A DNA stretch of 64,000 bases from Tomocerus qinae (Eukaryota; Arthropoda; Collembola; Entomobryomorpha; Tomoceridae): positions 26,622,513 to 26,686,512 of the forward strand of contig CM034547.1 of NCBI GenBank assembly GCA_020055645.1. The letters run 5' to 3'. Positions 21,958 through 35,300 of the stretch are shown here, piece after piece; the stretch's first letter is position 1; each line of letters opens with the position of its first letter. The notes below the pieces were generated by a model. That model was not told the DNA's origin, did not search any database, and worked only from the letters and a program-made list of their open reading frames with translations. A program made the position numbers and the translations under genes.

Positions 21958-22253
21958 TATGGCCGTACATGCACTTTGAAATGTAGACCTACTCGTAAAT
22001 GATACCCCTCCAAAAACTATTGCTTCCTCTTTGGCTTTACCGTATCCCAAGCTGACCACATTTACACAGCGCTAATGTATCTTTACCTTTTTGCGATTTT
22101 CCAAACTTTATGGCTAATATAATAACACAAACTTCGATTTTAAGAGGATCTAAATTATAAGAAAATTCATAGCAACATCAGTGGACAGATTAATCTTTCT
22201 ATCCATAAACACCTACCATTCCCAGTCCACATAGCCTAGATTGTATTATTTCT

Positions 22254-22446
22254 ACCAATTTGTATTCGGTATTCGAACATTTGTTTTTGCATTCTATCTT
22301 TGTGTATTCGATATTCGAACATTTGTTTTTGCATTCTATCTTTGTGCATTCGGTATTCGAACATTTGTTTTTGCATTCTATCATTTGGTATTCGGTATTC
22401 GATATTTTGTTTTTGCATTCTATCTTTATGTATTCTATCTAAGCCC
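22254..22446 (+). repeat. 42-bp minisatellite, about 4.4 copies
   Basis: Unit TATTCGGTATTCGAACATTT followed by GTTTTTGCATTCTATCTTTG. Because 42 is divisible by three, every frame stays open, giving false proteins on both strands. Confidence 0.85.
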
Positions 22447-22489
22447 ATAAAACGTCATTCGAACAAATGGCTTTCGATGTTTTAACCTA

Positions 22490-25400
22490 CAACCGTTATG
22501 TTATGTTACTCGGATTCACAGATGTTTGGTCAGATGATGTCGGGTTGTGGTGTAGAAATTGCCAACTGAAACGTATTATAACATAACATAACAGATACCG
22601 TTTTGGGCTGAAATGGTGTACTTGAGGGATATTAGGTACTGGACTAGGCTATCCCGAGGAAATTCAAAAATGTCACATCAACAAAGTGTTTATTAACTTT
22701 GGTATTTTTGGTCTTGATGCGTATTCGGATTGCGTATATGTAGTAATAACGCATAAACAAAAGAGGAGGGGAATGAAATTTTGCTGACTCGACTTTTCTT
22801 TGTTTAAGACTCAATGTCAATATCCACAATTCGGCGTTCTTTCGGCTCATCAACTTTTCATGCAGCCCCTAATAGTAAATGTGATGGAAATTCAAGGCTT
22901 GCTTGCAACATGTTTGTCATTGAATTGACTCTTTCCTTCTTAGTTGACAAGGCAAGACAACCCGAGACAAAGAGTAACGCAAACTGATAAGCTAAAAAAA
23001 TAATAAATACATTTCTTATCGAATGAATAACAGTCCAAATGGTTAAAGTTGTTCGTTTGTCGTTAGCATTTCCTTTAGGCTGCGAATAAACGTGTATGGC
23101 ACACAGGAATTTTTGTATGGCAAGAAATTTCATCGAACAGTCGTACATTTGTATGGTACGTTATAGAAAACCGAGGGGTATTGTATGGAAAGTAAAGGAC
23201 CAATGTATGGTACTAAGACAAAATTGTTTCTGTAAACATGTTACACTGCTCACTGCTGCGTCTAGATGCCCACCCATCACCCCATTTATAAGAAAGAATC
23301 CATCGAAAACTTGCTATTGCTCTTTATGTCCAACATTTTATACTTTATTTGTTCAAACTTGGATACCATTTTCAACTCAACTGCTGTTAAGGAATGGCAA
23401 AACAAGTTAACTCATGGATACATTGCTGTGCATGTCACACGACACGTCGACAAGGCACAATGTCAACATTGACCTCTGTTGTCCCTTGTGTTAAAACTTT
23501 CGTGTTGTTTCGTGTTAAGAGTAGTTTTAAGAATAAATGAAAATTAAATTTATTTTATTCCTTTTTTCACCATATGAATGAAAATGGAAATCGTCATTTG
23601 AAGGTCGAATTGACATTCAGGTGAATCTAAAATTTGAATGCAAAAGTGCACTGACGAGAGTGCAAATGGATTTTAATAAAATTGTGGAAAAGTTGGCTGT
23701 AATCTGTCCGAGTCACATGCAAATTCAACATATTCAAATAACAAGTCCAGTCCATTTCTAACTTGTATTTGGCTATCCAATCAAAATATTCTCTCATCCG
23801 AAACCTTTCAATGAATTATCCAGATAAGTCATGTCATGGTCATATTTTACTTGCTGCGTTGAATCACCTTGCCCCAATCAGGTAGCGAATATTTACAACG
23901 GAAGGGAAAAAGACATTGATTTAGTTGTAATTTTGTTGTTCTTAATTAAGTGTGAGTGTAAATGCAAAAGAGACAGTTTAATGTGAGTTGGAGTTGGAGG
24001 AGGATGTAAATGCTGTAAAAGTTGAGTTTGATTAGAGTTATCGGGTGAGTAGTAATTCAAGGGAAAAGAGACGGAGTGGCTGTTCAAGTGTCTTATTTAT
24101 ATACAAGTTAACGACAAAGTCAACTCAATGGAGAATTGTAAAGCCAGCCAGCCAATTTACAGCTCTGCTCGGGGCACGCACAAATTCAATGCAATAATCT
24201 AACAAAAGTCAACACCAAATCCAATGCCCAAACCATCACACACTTGCCACTTTCTGTCTGCATCACGAACCGAACTATTTTCCGTCCCTTTCAGTCCACT
24301 GCTGGATTGGTCGGTTTGCTTATCCCAAAACTTTTGGATTGCTCAAATCTTTTTGTTCTCACTTTTGAACGTGGGGCTTGGTTTCACAGTTCACACTAAT
24401 TTGGCTTCACACTTATTTTCTGTCCGTTTCGAAATTTTTTAAATATAATTTTTAGTTAATTTTTTGGACGGCCGAGGCAACTTTTGGGATGGCTATGATG
24501 CACCGGTATTCTTTAGACTAATCTAATTTTTGGTTGAGTTCAAATATTTTGGGTGACATGGTTCGATTCGGTGAAACAAAATTGACAGTGTTGAGAAGCA
24601 TGATTTGAATGTAACACAACTTTCTCTTGGAGCACCAAACCATAATAGCAACTGAGACTGTGAGTGGCACAATGAAGTACAAGGTGTACGGAGAAAGTAA
24701 AAATGTCCAATAGGCAAAGTACAAACAAAATCGCTGAACGACATTCGGTTGAAGTAAGACAGTGGGTGCACATGTTCAAAATCGCGCCATGAAAAACACG
24801 GCATACAAGGAAAGGACCCGCTTTCGAGGGACTTAACCTAACCTAATAAAAACAATAAAATTGATATGTATTTGTGCAAGCACTGCCTTACTTCAACCCA
24901 ATATTTTTATTCGGTTTAAAATCCTTCTTCCCCTTTTTTCCAAATAATTGGCACAAAACGGTTACTAAATGCTCCTAGAGTTGACTGTTCATAGTCTATA
25001 TGGATAATAGAATGTACCAATTTATTCTGAAAATATGGGGAGGAGAAAAACTAGGGAAAAATGAGGGACCCTCCTAGAGTGCTAAAAAAATATTCAAGTA
25101 ACATTTATAACATATATTTGGAGTTGGTGCATTAAAAATATATTTTGACAAAATTCCCTGCAAAAACTGAACATTTGGGTAATTCGGAAATATTATATAT
25201 TTAGTATTAGATAGTGTTTTGGTGGATATAAATTGGTAGTATTATAGTGCGAGGACGAGAGAAGTGTGTGAGTTGAGAAAGTCGTGGACGGAAAAGGAAA
25301 AGCAATTTAGATTTTGAGGATAGGATACACTGGAGAGAAACGCAACTTAAATCTAGACTCTGCCTTATTCCAACTGAATATTATTATTATTTTGTATAAC

Positions 25401-26595
25401 TGGATGGACTGCCATCCTGGGACAAGCAATAGTTGTTGGACATAAAAAAAATCTGGAATTGGTCTGTTATGATTAAATGCGTCCACAGCCTTCAATGTTT
25501 TCGCTAGAATGCCTTTTCTAAATGCCTTTCCGATGTGAAATGGACAAAAGGGGTTATTTCATTTATTTTATACGCTTTCACAATCCCATTCTGCACAATT
25601 CCTTTCAATAGTTTCAATTTATGCCATTCTCATCATTTACGCTCTCTAGGTATACGCTTAAAAAGTTGCTAAATTTCCCTAACGCTATGGTTAAAATTTT
25701 GTTAGCCATTTGGATTATTTTGTAACTTTTCAAGGATTGGATTGGTGAATGGAGATGTTTAATGAAAATGAAAGTTTGGGGAGAGGATGTTGTTGATGGT
25801 GTATTGATTTGATTCCAAAAAGTAAAGACCCGATATTTGAACAGACGCCGATGGAAAAGTGCGTCTGTTTTCTTTTCTGTGTGTTTGGTATTCAGAGCAT
25901 AAAGTTGTTGAAGAATGTTTTCATCAGAGGAGACGTCGTTACAGTTTTCATCTTGTTCATCTATCTCCACCAGACCATTGTACCTACAACTTTGTTTTAC
26001 TTTATATAATATTATGTTGCTCCATACAGTAAAGCAGGGTCACCAGATAATATATTTAATTGCCAAGTATTTTAATACTTATTAAACCAGTTGAATTTAA
26101 GTTATCGGCTAAAACCGGTTGAAATTGGCAGAAACAGGTTGAGACCGGTTGAAATCGGCTAAAAGTGGCTGAAACCAGCCATTGAGAATAGTTGAAAGGA
26201 AATGTGGTAACCCTGCAGAACGAAAAGGTATTTTGATTTGGGGTTGTTGAAGGAAATGTGGGTAATTATAGCAAAAGTCGGGTGAGAATATATCCAAAGT
26301 TTGTTGTAAATCGCAAAAATGATATCCATTTGCAGTATCTTGTTTGAATGGAGTTGCTGTAAGATGAATATGGGAAACGGATGTTGTTGGTTGGTGCCAC
26401 ATCCGCCTTAGACTCAGGGAGAGGAGGTACTCAAAGTCTCATCTCTCTCGAGTGGGTATAAAAAATGATTTCTGTGGGTTTGAATTTATTCGAGTGCTTT
26501 TAGTGAATGCAAACGGATTCATCTGTCTTAATATCAAGGAATTTTCTGCAACGTTATTTTTCATATTCCTGCCATTTCTCTCTCCGTCAAATCAA
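22490..26595. other. non-coding DNA
   Basis: No supported gene. TGTATGG occurs five times at about 25-30-base spacing (23094-23211), the reverse complement of the CCATACA core at 8977. A degenerate 12-bp repeat with GAAACCGGTTGA lies at about 26101-26182. Other open frames here are short and lack protein-like patterns. Confidence 0.5.
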
Positions 26596-26662
26596 ATGCA
26601 TCTCTTTCTTATTCTCTGTTGCTATTTACCATCCCACATTACTTTCAGCACTCTTCTTGCAG
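26596..26662 (+). CDS. possible first coding exon with signal peptide
   Basis: ATG at 26596 opens a hydrophobic leader (MHLFLILCCYLPSHI, then TFSTLLAG) that ends exactly at CAG|GTAAGTAA, a strong splice donor at 26663, in phase 1. A phase-1 intron right after a signal peptide is common in secreted and cell-surface proteins. No downstream exon was recognised within the window, so the product is unknown. The same frame is open upstream to 26452 without an ATG. Confidence 0.4.
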
Positions 26663-29600
26663 GTAAGTAAAATACAAAATTGAGGGATGTGGAGAATGTC
26701 CAAAAAAAAGTCCAAGCATATCGATCAATTTCATTTTTCAACCACACAAATGCCATACAAAAATTGCCACGGCTTTGCAACATAAATCAATTCCCTTTTA
26801 CCATTTCTGCCTTCCCATTCAGTAGTCAGCCATGATAAACTAGCCCACGTCACTCAGCCTCCATCCAAAGTCAACTCTATTCAAACTATTAAAACCAAAA
26901 TATTATAAAATGCACCCCTCACTGTCCAACATTTATTAATTTCCCTATCTCAAAATTTTTTGTAAGAATAATAAAAATGTGGACCTATATTTTGTTCCGC
27001 ATGGGTTTTTTGTTTTTAAGGTTGGCAGACTTGAAGTTTTAAGTAAGCCAGTAAAGTAAGGAATACAAGTTCCGGGCGTGAAAAGTATTAAAAATTAATT
27101 GTATGGGGTGATTTAAAATGTAAGAGCATATGCTGAATGGAAAAGAAGGTTTTGGCTGGTGTTGAAGTTGACAATATGAAAAGAATAATAGTAAAATATG
27201 AGTTATGATAAACCGAAGTGGGTCGATACGGTCCCCAGTTACTAAGTATTAAGTATCAAGGACGTATTTCATATGGAAGGAGAGTCGGAAGATATATCGA
27301 ATGCATTTCCCGTGAATCAAGTCTCTGCGGATTTGTCTGCAAATTTCCATCATTTCCAGCATGAATAAAGCACAGATCCGCCGTTATACATTTTAATCCT
27401 TTTTTCTCACGAGAATTCAGACAAAAATCCAAATTAGCCCATTTTTCCTTCTCTCCGTATCTCTTCATATTCAAGGTGACCACATGGACCAGAAAAGTAT
27501 CAAAAAGGCCTTTTGTCGTCACGCTTGCTTTCTTCAAATGACAAATGAGTGCACCTCGACAGATTATTCGGGAAACCTTTTAGACTCGACTGTATAACCT
27601 TAGATTATGCAATTCTGACTGTATGGATCGAAATACGACGAGTTGGGCGACTTGAATAGATTTTAAACCCAAGTGCGGCAAGAGTTTAGTAAAAATGAAT
27701 CTGTTGACGACATGAATGCCATTTTGCACTTTTCCCTATTATTCTCTTTCGTCACTTTTCTAATCCTCCTTGTTAATCTCAACCTAAATCAAATACCATT
27801 GCAAAAGAAATATTTCCATCGTTCTTTTCGTTCATAATTTTGTATTCCAAAACAAGTTTTCGTGAAAGCAGAAAAGATGTCTACGAATATAATACAAGTC
27901 AAGTTGGAAGGAGAGTTTTGGCTTGGTGCAGTTGATCAATAAAGTAATGATACGAAAAGTTTCTTCCACTTCGCATCTTTCTCCGATTATGGAGGAGTAA
28001 AAAGTGTATTCTTACTTTTCACCCTTTTCATCTTTCTTTTCTAATGGGCAGTTGCTACGAATTTTTCATCAAAATATCATTATGGACATGGATATCGATT
28101 CTTTTGTAACGAAGAAATGGAAGCATTTTCTTATCTTGTTGATGGTGCTAGAGTTTGTTAAGGATAAAGATAAGGAAGACGTTTGTTATCTTTATTCGTG
28201 AATTGCATGGACAAATGGACGTGGATTACAATTGGCCAATTCTTGTCTCGTCCCTCTGACTGATTTATATTCTGCTGTGAATTAATTTGGTGGCTGTGCG
28301 ATGGAAATGTAAATAAAATTTTGTAAACAAGGTTTCAAAATAAGACGAGTGTCGGTTGTGACGAAAGGGGTGCTTTTTACTATTCAAAAGAGGGAAAGTT
28401 GTGTTAATTGGATTAGAAAATATATTCGCGAGGGGTAAGAGAGAAAAGGGAATAATAGATGAACTCATTTACCAAAGACGGAAGAAAGAGATGTTGATGG
28501 AGATGGTGTACTTTACCATGTGCATGACAGTGAAAAGAGATCTAGTTATGTAAAACCGACAGACTTTCTTACACACTTTCACCTCACCCCCTCACTTTCT
28601 TAATTATGCATCACTCAAAGTCTTCGATTGATCCAATAACTCCTAGCCAAGTGCAACTTTGCAATAAACACAGCGATAACTATATAAAATGTAAAAGCTT
28701 TTGCACAGGGTCGCAGTATAATTTTTTAGAGAGACACCGGAAAAATTGCAATTTTTGCATGTTGAAAAAAAACATAAATTTTTTAAAATTCCAACCCCTT
28801 AATTAAAAAGTCACAAGTCGCAAAAGGGGCTGCAGTCTCGGTGCTCTCTATATGGTTGACAATAGAGGTTTCTCACAATTATTGATGACCGGTCACAAAA
28901 TTAACATGAATAGGAATTAACATTCCAGACAGGAACATTAATTTTATTATGTCGCTGTTTCGGTAAATTAATTTTTGCCGAAAACCTAAAGCGTTAACTT
29001 GATACTTTTATTACTAAATGGTAAATTAAATTGTAAGGTAAAAGGAGAGGCGAGAGAAAAATAATTTTAATAATTGAAATTTCAGTCAAAAGGCTCGAGT
29101 AACTTTGCTCAAAAATGCCCCCTGTAATAACGGGATATGATACATCTAGCAGAACTGTTTTTATGAAGGTCCCAACGTGGTTCATTGTGAATAAGGTTGA
29201 ATAATTGGTCCATAAGTAATGTTTATGACGACAAGTTTGGTCAGCATAGGTGTACAGCGTTAGGGGGAGGGGTAAAAGATCCGACAGACTGTGTGATTCT
29301 TTAAGCTAGGTAAACTGGTAAAAGAATTGATAAGAGAAATTGAAGGGCAGTTTCGGTTAGTGGAACAATGTTTTTAGAAGATGTAGGATTAGTAAATGCA
29401 AGTCTTTTGTATGTTAATTTAGGTATTTTTTGTTTTGGCGGGGAATGGCTGAGGATGGAGTAGCAGTGGCTGCAATTCCATCAGTGGAATCAAAAGACTA
29501 CATTAGCATTAGTTTGGACATTAGCATTAGGATGGATGGAGGAGGAAAGCACTCTCATTGAGTTTTGCATTATAGAAACGTTGCATTTGATTCGGGAGAT

Positions 29601-30486
29601 TGTGTATGGAATGGCAGAGCGAGTGGCTGCTACGAGTTGAGACAATTGCTTTGTGCTACGAAATAAAACATCATTAAATTAAAGACCAAGCCATTTCCTA
29701 GTCCTTCATTGCCCAAAATACGAGAGGAGGTGTTGCGTACACAAAAACAACCGGAGTCTTTCGGCGACCTCTTGTCCATTGTTATTGTTACGAGAAAACT
29801 GGAATACCCAGTCACACACTCTCTCAAATTTGCCAGCAGCGTTGAGCCAAACAGCTCAAATTCAAATATAAGCCGTGGATTGGAATTTGTGTGGTTTCGT
29901 TTTTAAACATGTGAAATTTTTATTAAATTTCACATGTTTCGCGGACACCCTGTATAGTCCAATAAGAAATTTGTAAAACGTGATGATAGTAGTCTTTGGA
30001 TGACTTTTGTAAAATTCCAAAGTGAAGTGAATAGCATCCCTGTGTATGTTATGGTAATAGGGAATAAGTACTTGTACATTATAAATAATTTAACCCTCCA
30101 AATGAAAAAAGGGTCACTCACTAACTTAAAGATGAGCTATAGCAGTGCAACGGAAAAACAATGACAACAATTTACTGATAACCAGAGGCCCAGAGGCGGC
30201 ACACCCTATGGGCGGATGGGGCGATCGCACAGGGCCCCGCGCTTGGCTGTTTTAAATAATGTCCATAAAACGTGAAGTAAAATTTTTTCTCAAAATACCA
30301 AAAGATTTCGCGTGTGATTTTTAGGCTATTTTTGACTCATTTTGGACAAAAATAAGCCAAAATTTTTCGCATATTGTCCTAACATATCATTGCCCCCTCC
30401 GAAATCAACTTCTAAATACGGTACTGGTAGACAGTAAATGAGTAATAAAATCAAGTTTCGCACAGGGCCCCGAGGGTACAATATAG

Positions 30487-30521
<35 letters not shown>

Positions 30522-31240
30522 TATTTCGACAAATTATAATAATAGTCTAATGTACTATACATTCAGTTGCAACTTCTAGGACATGATAAGAGCAAGCTGA
30601 GGAAGCAATGAGTAAGCGAATTCCTCGAGCGTACTTGAAATGGTATAATGTAAATCGGTTTGGTTGTCTTGTTGTCTATAATAGGATATATCTTGTGGCT
30701 TTCTTTGTAGCGGGAGGATCTTCCCGTCTAGCCAAAATGCAAATCCATCTTAGATTATAATAATTTACACTCGCTAACTAAGTCCAAGACGTTTTCAGTA
30801 TATAAATCAGATGCGGATCAATGCGGTTCTTGTTCACTTTCATGAAGAATGATGAGATGGCTATAATAGACAAGGGGAACGACGTTTTCTTGCCACACAT
30901 TATGCTTAGTTTGATTTTCGTTTTCAGCAAAAAGATGGAATAGGCAAGTGGGAGCCGAATATTATTATATCTGACATATTTATGTAGAAAATGTTTGTTT
31001 TGTTATTTTGTAACTGGGCAGAGGTGAATAGCCGAAAATATCTAAACAGATGATAATGTGACTTTTGTATGACTTGTTGTACATTGATGTCGTGACTTTG
31101 CATTGATGAACATTGAATCCATAATGTTTATGTGTGTTTGGTTTGTTTTTACTATGACCGCAAAATGAACCACGCAAAAATACAGGAAGGAAATCAACCA
31201 TTAACCTATCAAATGCGTAACAAACACTCAATAATTTTCC
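26663..31240. other. non-coding DNA, possibly intron and intergenic
   Basis: No supported gene. It includes a hairpin at 29905-29939 next to a mariner-like end, two copies of CGCACAGGGCCCCG (about 30226 and 30465) that look like remains of a DNA transposon, and an (ATT)n run at about 30487-30521. Confidence 0.5.
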
Positions 31241-31246
31241 TCAGTT
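31241..31246 (+). promoter_or_regulatory. TCAGTT initiator upstream of carbonic anhydrase
   Basis: TCAGTT lies 42 bases before the carbonic anhydrase ATG. No TATA box is seen at the expected distance. Confidence 0.35.
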
Positions 31247-31282
31247 GCCTTCAGCCACAACACAGTTGAAATATTATTGAAA

Positions 31283-32254
31283 ATGAAGACTATTGTCGTA
31301 ATAATTGTAGTGGGAATAGATTTAGCGTTCGGTGTCGGAATTCATCGCTCGGCGGGCACATTCTGTTACGATGACCCTTTGTGTGACGAGGACAGCGACA
31401 AGTGGGGTGGCATCTGCAGAACTGGAACAAAACAGTCGCCCATAGATTTACATCCAAGTAGACAATTAGTTGGCAATTCGTTGGATAACCGACGGGAATC
31501 TGAACTACTCGGGGGCTACAGAGATTTGGACTTTAATACAGAATACGCAGCCAACTCGTTTGTCCTTTTCAACAATGGCCACACTATCAAAGTTGAGCTC
31601 AAGTCCCGTTCTTCGGCCCAGATGAGTGGCTACCAAATGGACAACGGATACAGATTCTCACAGGCTCATTTCCATTGGGGCGACCAAAACTCTGCTGGTT
31701 CAGAACATACCATCCGCCACCAGAGATTTCCAATCGAGGTCGGTTAACATTATTTCCACCATTTCTACCCATTTAAAACTATTTTCTTGTTGTAGGTCCA
31801 CTTTGTTCACTTTTCGTCCAAATATTCCGATCTCGGCGCTGCAGAGAATGCAAATGACCCTAAGGCCATTGCAGTTGTTGCAGTTTTTCTGCAAGAGTCT
31901 TCCTGTGGGGGTCGACTCAGTTGTTCCGAGGGCCACCAAGCCTTGCGACCGATTATTCAGCACCTGCCTCTAAAATACAATCCTCAAGGTGTCACCGTCA
32001 ATAGGGAATTGGATCTCACAGAATTGCTACCAAGGTCTAGCGACGCTGTTTACAGATACTTGGGGTCGTTAACAACTCCTAATTGCACTGAAAAGGTAAT
32101 CTGGACGGTGGCTGAAGAACCTGTACTCGTCTCATCGGCAGATATCAAGGCATTTCATCACGTCAAAAATAGGCTGGGACACCCTTTGTTAAATAATTAC
32201 AGAAAGACCAAAGACAAGAATTTTAGAAAAGTGGAATACTTTTACGTCAATTGA
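31283..32254 (+). CDS. secreted alpha-carbonic anhydrase, two exons, 304 residues
   Basis: Converts CO2 and water to bicarbonate and a proton outside the cell or in the secretory pathway. Exons are 31283-31738 and 31796-32254, with a 57-bp GT-AG intron in phase 0. I start at ATG 31283 (MKTIVVIIVVGIDLAFG), which gives a signal peptide of about 20 residues. The zinc histidines are present: two in AHFHWG and the third in VHFVHF. The proton-shuttle His is in NNGHTIKVEL, Glu in GSEHT, and the active-site Thr in SLTTPNC. Cys in GGICRTG and in TTPNC match the disulfide of extracellular members. QSPIDL is conserved. The protein ends soon after the domain, with no GPI signal or membrane span, so it is probably soluble and secreted. 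AATAAA at 32297-32302 ends the transcript. All catalytic residues are intact. Confidence 0.93.
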
Positions 32255-32296
32255 CCCAATCATTTATAATTTATTTAATTTGTCTTAAAATGCCTT

Positions 32297-32302
32297 AATA
32301 AA
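32297..32302 (+). terminator. polyadenylation signal of carbonic anhydrase
   Basis: AATAAA 43 bases past the stop codon. Confidence 0.7.
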
Positions 32303-35300
32303 ACGAACTGCCAAAATTATTATTATTGAGTGAATATAAAATGCAATTAAATTGTAAATGACATTTTGTGTCATGTGTGACAAGATTGGATTGATGGAGA
32401 AATGAAAAGAGTTAAATGAAAAAATGTATTGTAATATCCTAAAAGGCATAGCATATTACTCTGTCCTAGCTATCTCACTTATAACCAAACTCCCAGGCAG
32501 ACCTGATTTTTCCTAGGCAGAAAAGGGAATACCTATTATTATAGCCAACTCTGAAAAAAAATTGGAAAAATGTTTTGATGAAAATAAGTAAAAAAGAAAA
32601 AATATAAATGTGCGGGTAAGTTACTACTTAAAAAAACTTACTACATCAAAAGAACTTACACTTTTGTATTTTTGTAAATATTTACAAATTCTACATGGAA
32701 TGTACCCAAAACGACGTTATTAGTGTCGGGAATAGGTTTTGGAAAAACGAAATACCTTGTAAGGAGGTAGCATGGCATTATAATAATATTATTTATGAAA
32801 TAGAAGTGAGCGAGTGAATTTTCGTCAGCCAAGAGAAAGTTGTTTGAAAGGAGTTCTCCCCTCCTTGGCTGTATTAGCATAGACCGAATCTGATGCACAA
32901 AAAGTTACTCTTTTCAAGTCTTTTCACTTGGGTAGTAATAATGATACAGAGTTTGAAAGTCCAATAATCTCAAGTAAACCTCAAATCCTCCGATTCTTAT
33001 CTTATCATGTAAATCATTTTCATTAAGTTGATTATATTTTATGTATTTAAATTCCCGACACGTAATCGAATTTGGATTTTGATTTTGAATAGAATAGGCG
33101 TATAAAAGTGGATTTTTCCAACAGCAATTCGACGTCTTCAGTCAACTGATATTCAGTGGCTTTGAGTTTTGTCTCATCCACATTCTCGATTTTCTGTTTC
33201 TGTACGAAAGTCAAGGCTGGTTTACTACTTGTCCGTGTCGACGACTCGAGCAGACAGAGAATTTTTTAATAAAATGGAACAAATTCCATCACACTCTCTC
33301 CGTGTCCACTCCCTAATAATACACTCTCGCACTTTATCGCACTCATTTCGATTAACTTGGATTGTCGTCCTTTATAATTTCGTCTGAGAACGGAAAATAC
33401 AAAAGGGGGCATTTTTATAGTAATTGACTAGCAATACTAATGCTAAATATTGATTGTTTTTTTAATGTTGGCGCGCAGTCTGTAATTTTATTTTTGGCGA
33501 AGAAAGAGGTTTTGGATTTGAAACTGGTAATTAATTACTAGTGAAGGAATGCAATTACAAGTTGATTGTCATTGGAGCGGAGGTCGTTGTGAAAAGTAAT
33601 AAGCAGTATAATATTTCATTGGTTTGGCTATAAAGCAGAATGTAATTTGGTGTTTAATGTTTAATTAGCTGGGCATTATGAACGAGTCTTAACAGAGTAA
33701 CCTTAAACTTTTGTTGGTGTAATGAAAAGAAGCATTTGTTTGAATTACATGCGTGACAAACGCAACTCTAACTTTTAATGGCCTCTACAGCCAAATGCAT
33801 AATAATTTCTGGAATAACTTTCACCATTATTAGAGATAACGCAACTTTATCCATCCTCCCAAGTAATATATTCATCATGTACTTTCATTTTCTTGCTTTT
33901 TAATTTTTATGCACGCCATGCAACAACCACCAACATAATTACAGGATTACTTTTCATATGCATGAATATTGCCGACGGATTAGCCAAAACTCATTATTGC
34001 CGTTGGGGCTTTCAGTCCTTTTCACGCCCTCACCTTCTTTTAAGCTCAATCGATTACTGCAGTCATTAACATTTTTAGCCCTTCGGGCTTTTAACTTTGT
34101 AGCAATCTCGACAATTTTCGACTCCAAGGTTAGCCAAAAGGGTTTAAATTTGAAATAAATAATTAAAATTCCGGAATGGCATAAAATAAGAACGATTGTG
34201 GTGGGAGTGACGGCTGAAGAGTTGGATCGTTCGCCAATTTCTTTGCGAACGAACTGCAGAAAAAGAGTGTTTCAAGATTATAGACTTTATTTCAGAGGAA
34301 AGAGAGCCGAGTAGGAAAATCAAGTTGAATCAGTGCAAAGTCAGAGGAAATACATCTTACGAACCAGTATCACTTAGTCAACATTTCAAATTGATTTATA
34401 TACTCCGCTACGACTACTGCGTCACTTAAAATACTACACTACTACAATAAAACCCTCCACCAACCAGCTCAACCCAAAAACTTCCAAAATATCTTGAAAA
34501 CTCAATTTTGAAATCATATTTATTTGGAAATGCTCCGAATTTTAGATGGAAATAACGACTACAAGAATTGCCAACTTATTCTGTAATTTTTTGAAAATTA
34601 TTGCTTAAAACGTAAAACTAAAGTCAAAATTTTAATTGAGTGCCAAATGCTCTTTTTGAGATACTTTTTTGAGGTATTGTGTAGTTGTCGACTGTAATTT
34701 CCAATTTTACTTTTTTTCAGGATGGTTAATGGACGACGGACGGTTGGTTCGGAGTGGGATAAAAGTAGGGCAGTAGCAGTGTGTATTCTTTCCTTTTTGT
34801 GTTGTTGCCTATTCCTTGCTGAGATATCAAGTTGTGTCCACTTTATTCTTTGCTGCCAGTCGGAGAATAAATATATAGCGAATGATTCAATAAATGAGAA
34901 AAGCTTTTTAGGCGCTATCGTCATCAGAAAATGAATTACAGTTGTACGACGATAATAATCCTTTTAACAAATCCCAACATTTTGCCAACACAAACAAAAT
35001 TTAAATTGACGTTTTAAACTTTTTCCTGCCCAACATTTATGGATTTAAAACAGTTTAATTACCGGAAAAGAAACTCGGTCTCAACGCAGGAATATAAGAA
35101 ATTCGGTAGAGTAGCGAAGCAGGGAGGGAGTGGAGTGGAAAGAGATTGTTGGCAAAGTTGTTAGAGGAATCAAAGTTGGTATCGTTGGTATGTTTTGTAT
35201 GCATTTTAGGGAGTTGGTAACAAGATGTGTAGCATGGGTCATTAAATATCCACAAAACTATTTTTCGCAAAGAATCCAATTTTGTGTAAAAAATATTGAC

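Noticed and set aside
22199-22485. Overlapping open frames with repeated IFVYSIFEHLFLHS-like peptides on both strands
   Set aside because: Produced by the 42-bp minisatellite, whose period is divisible by three; not genes.
24555-24575. GGTTCGATTCG as a tRNA B box
   Set aside because: No A box or cloverleaf upstream.
24833-24850. TTAACCTAACCTAATAA as telomeric repeat
   Set aside because: Only two CCTAA units; no array.
25614-25970. Minus-strand frame of 118 codons with an acidic start
   Set aside because: Opens at GTG, no splice or promoter signal, and the second half is low-complexity; no family recognised.
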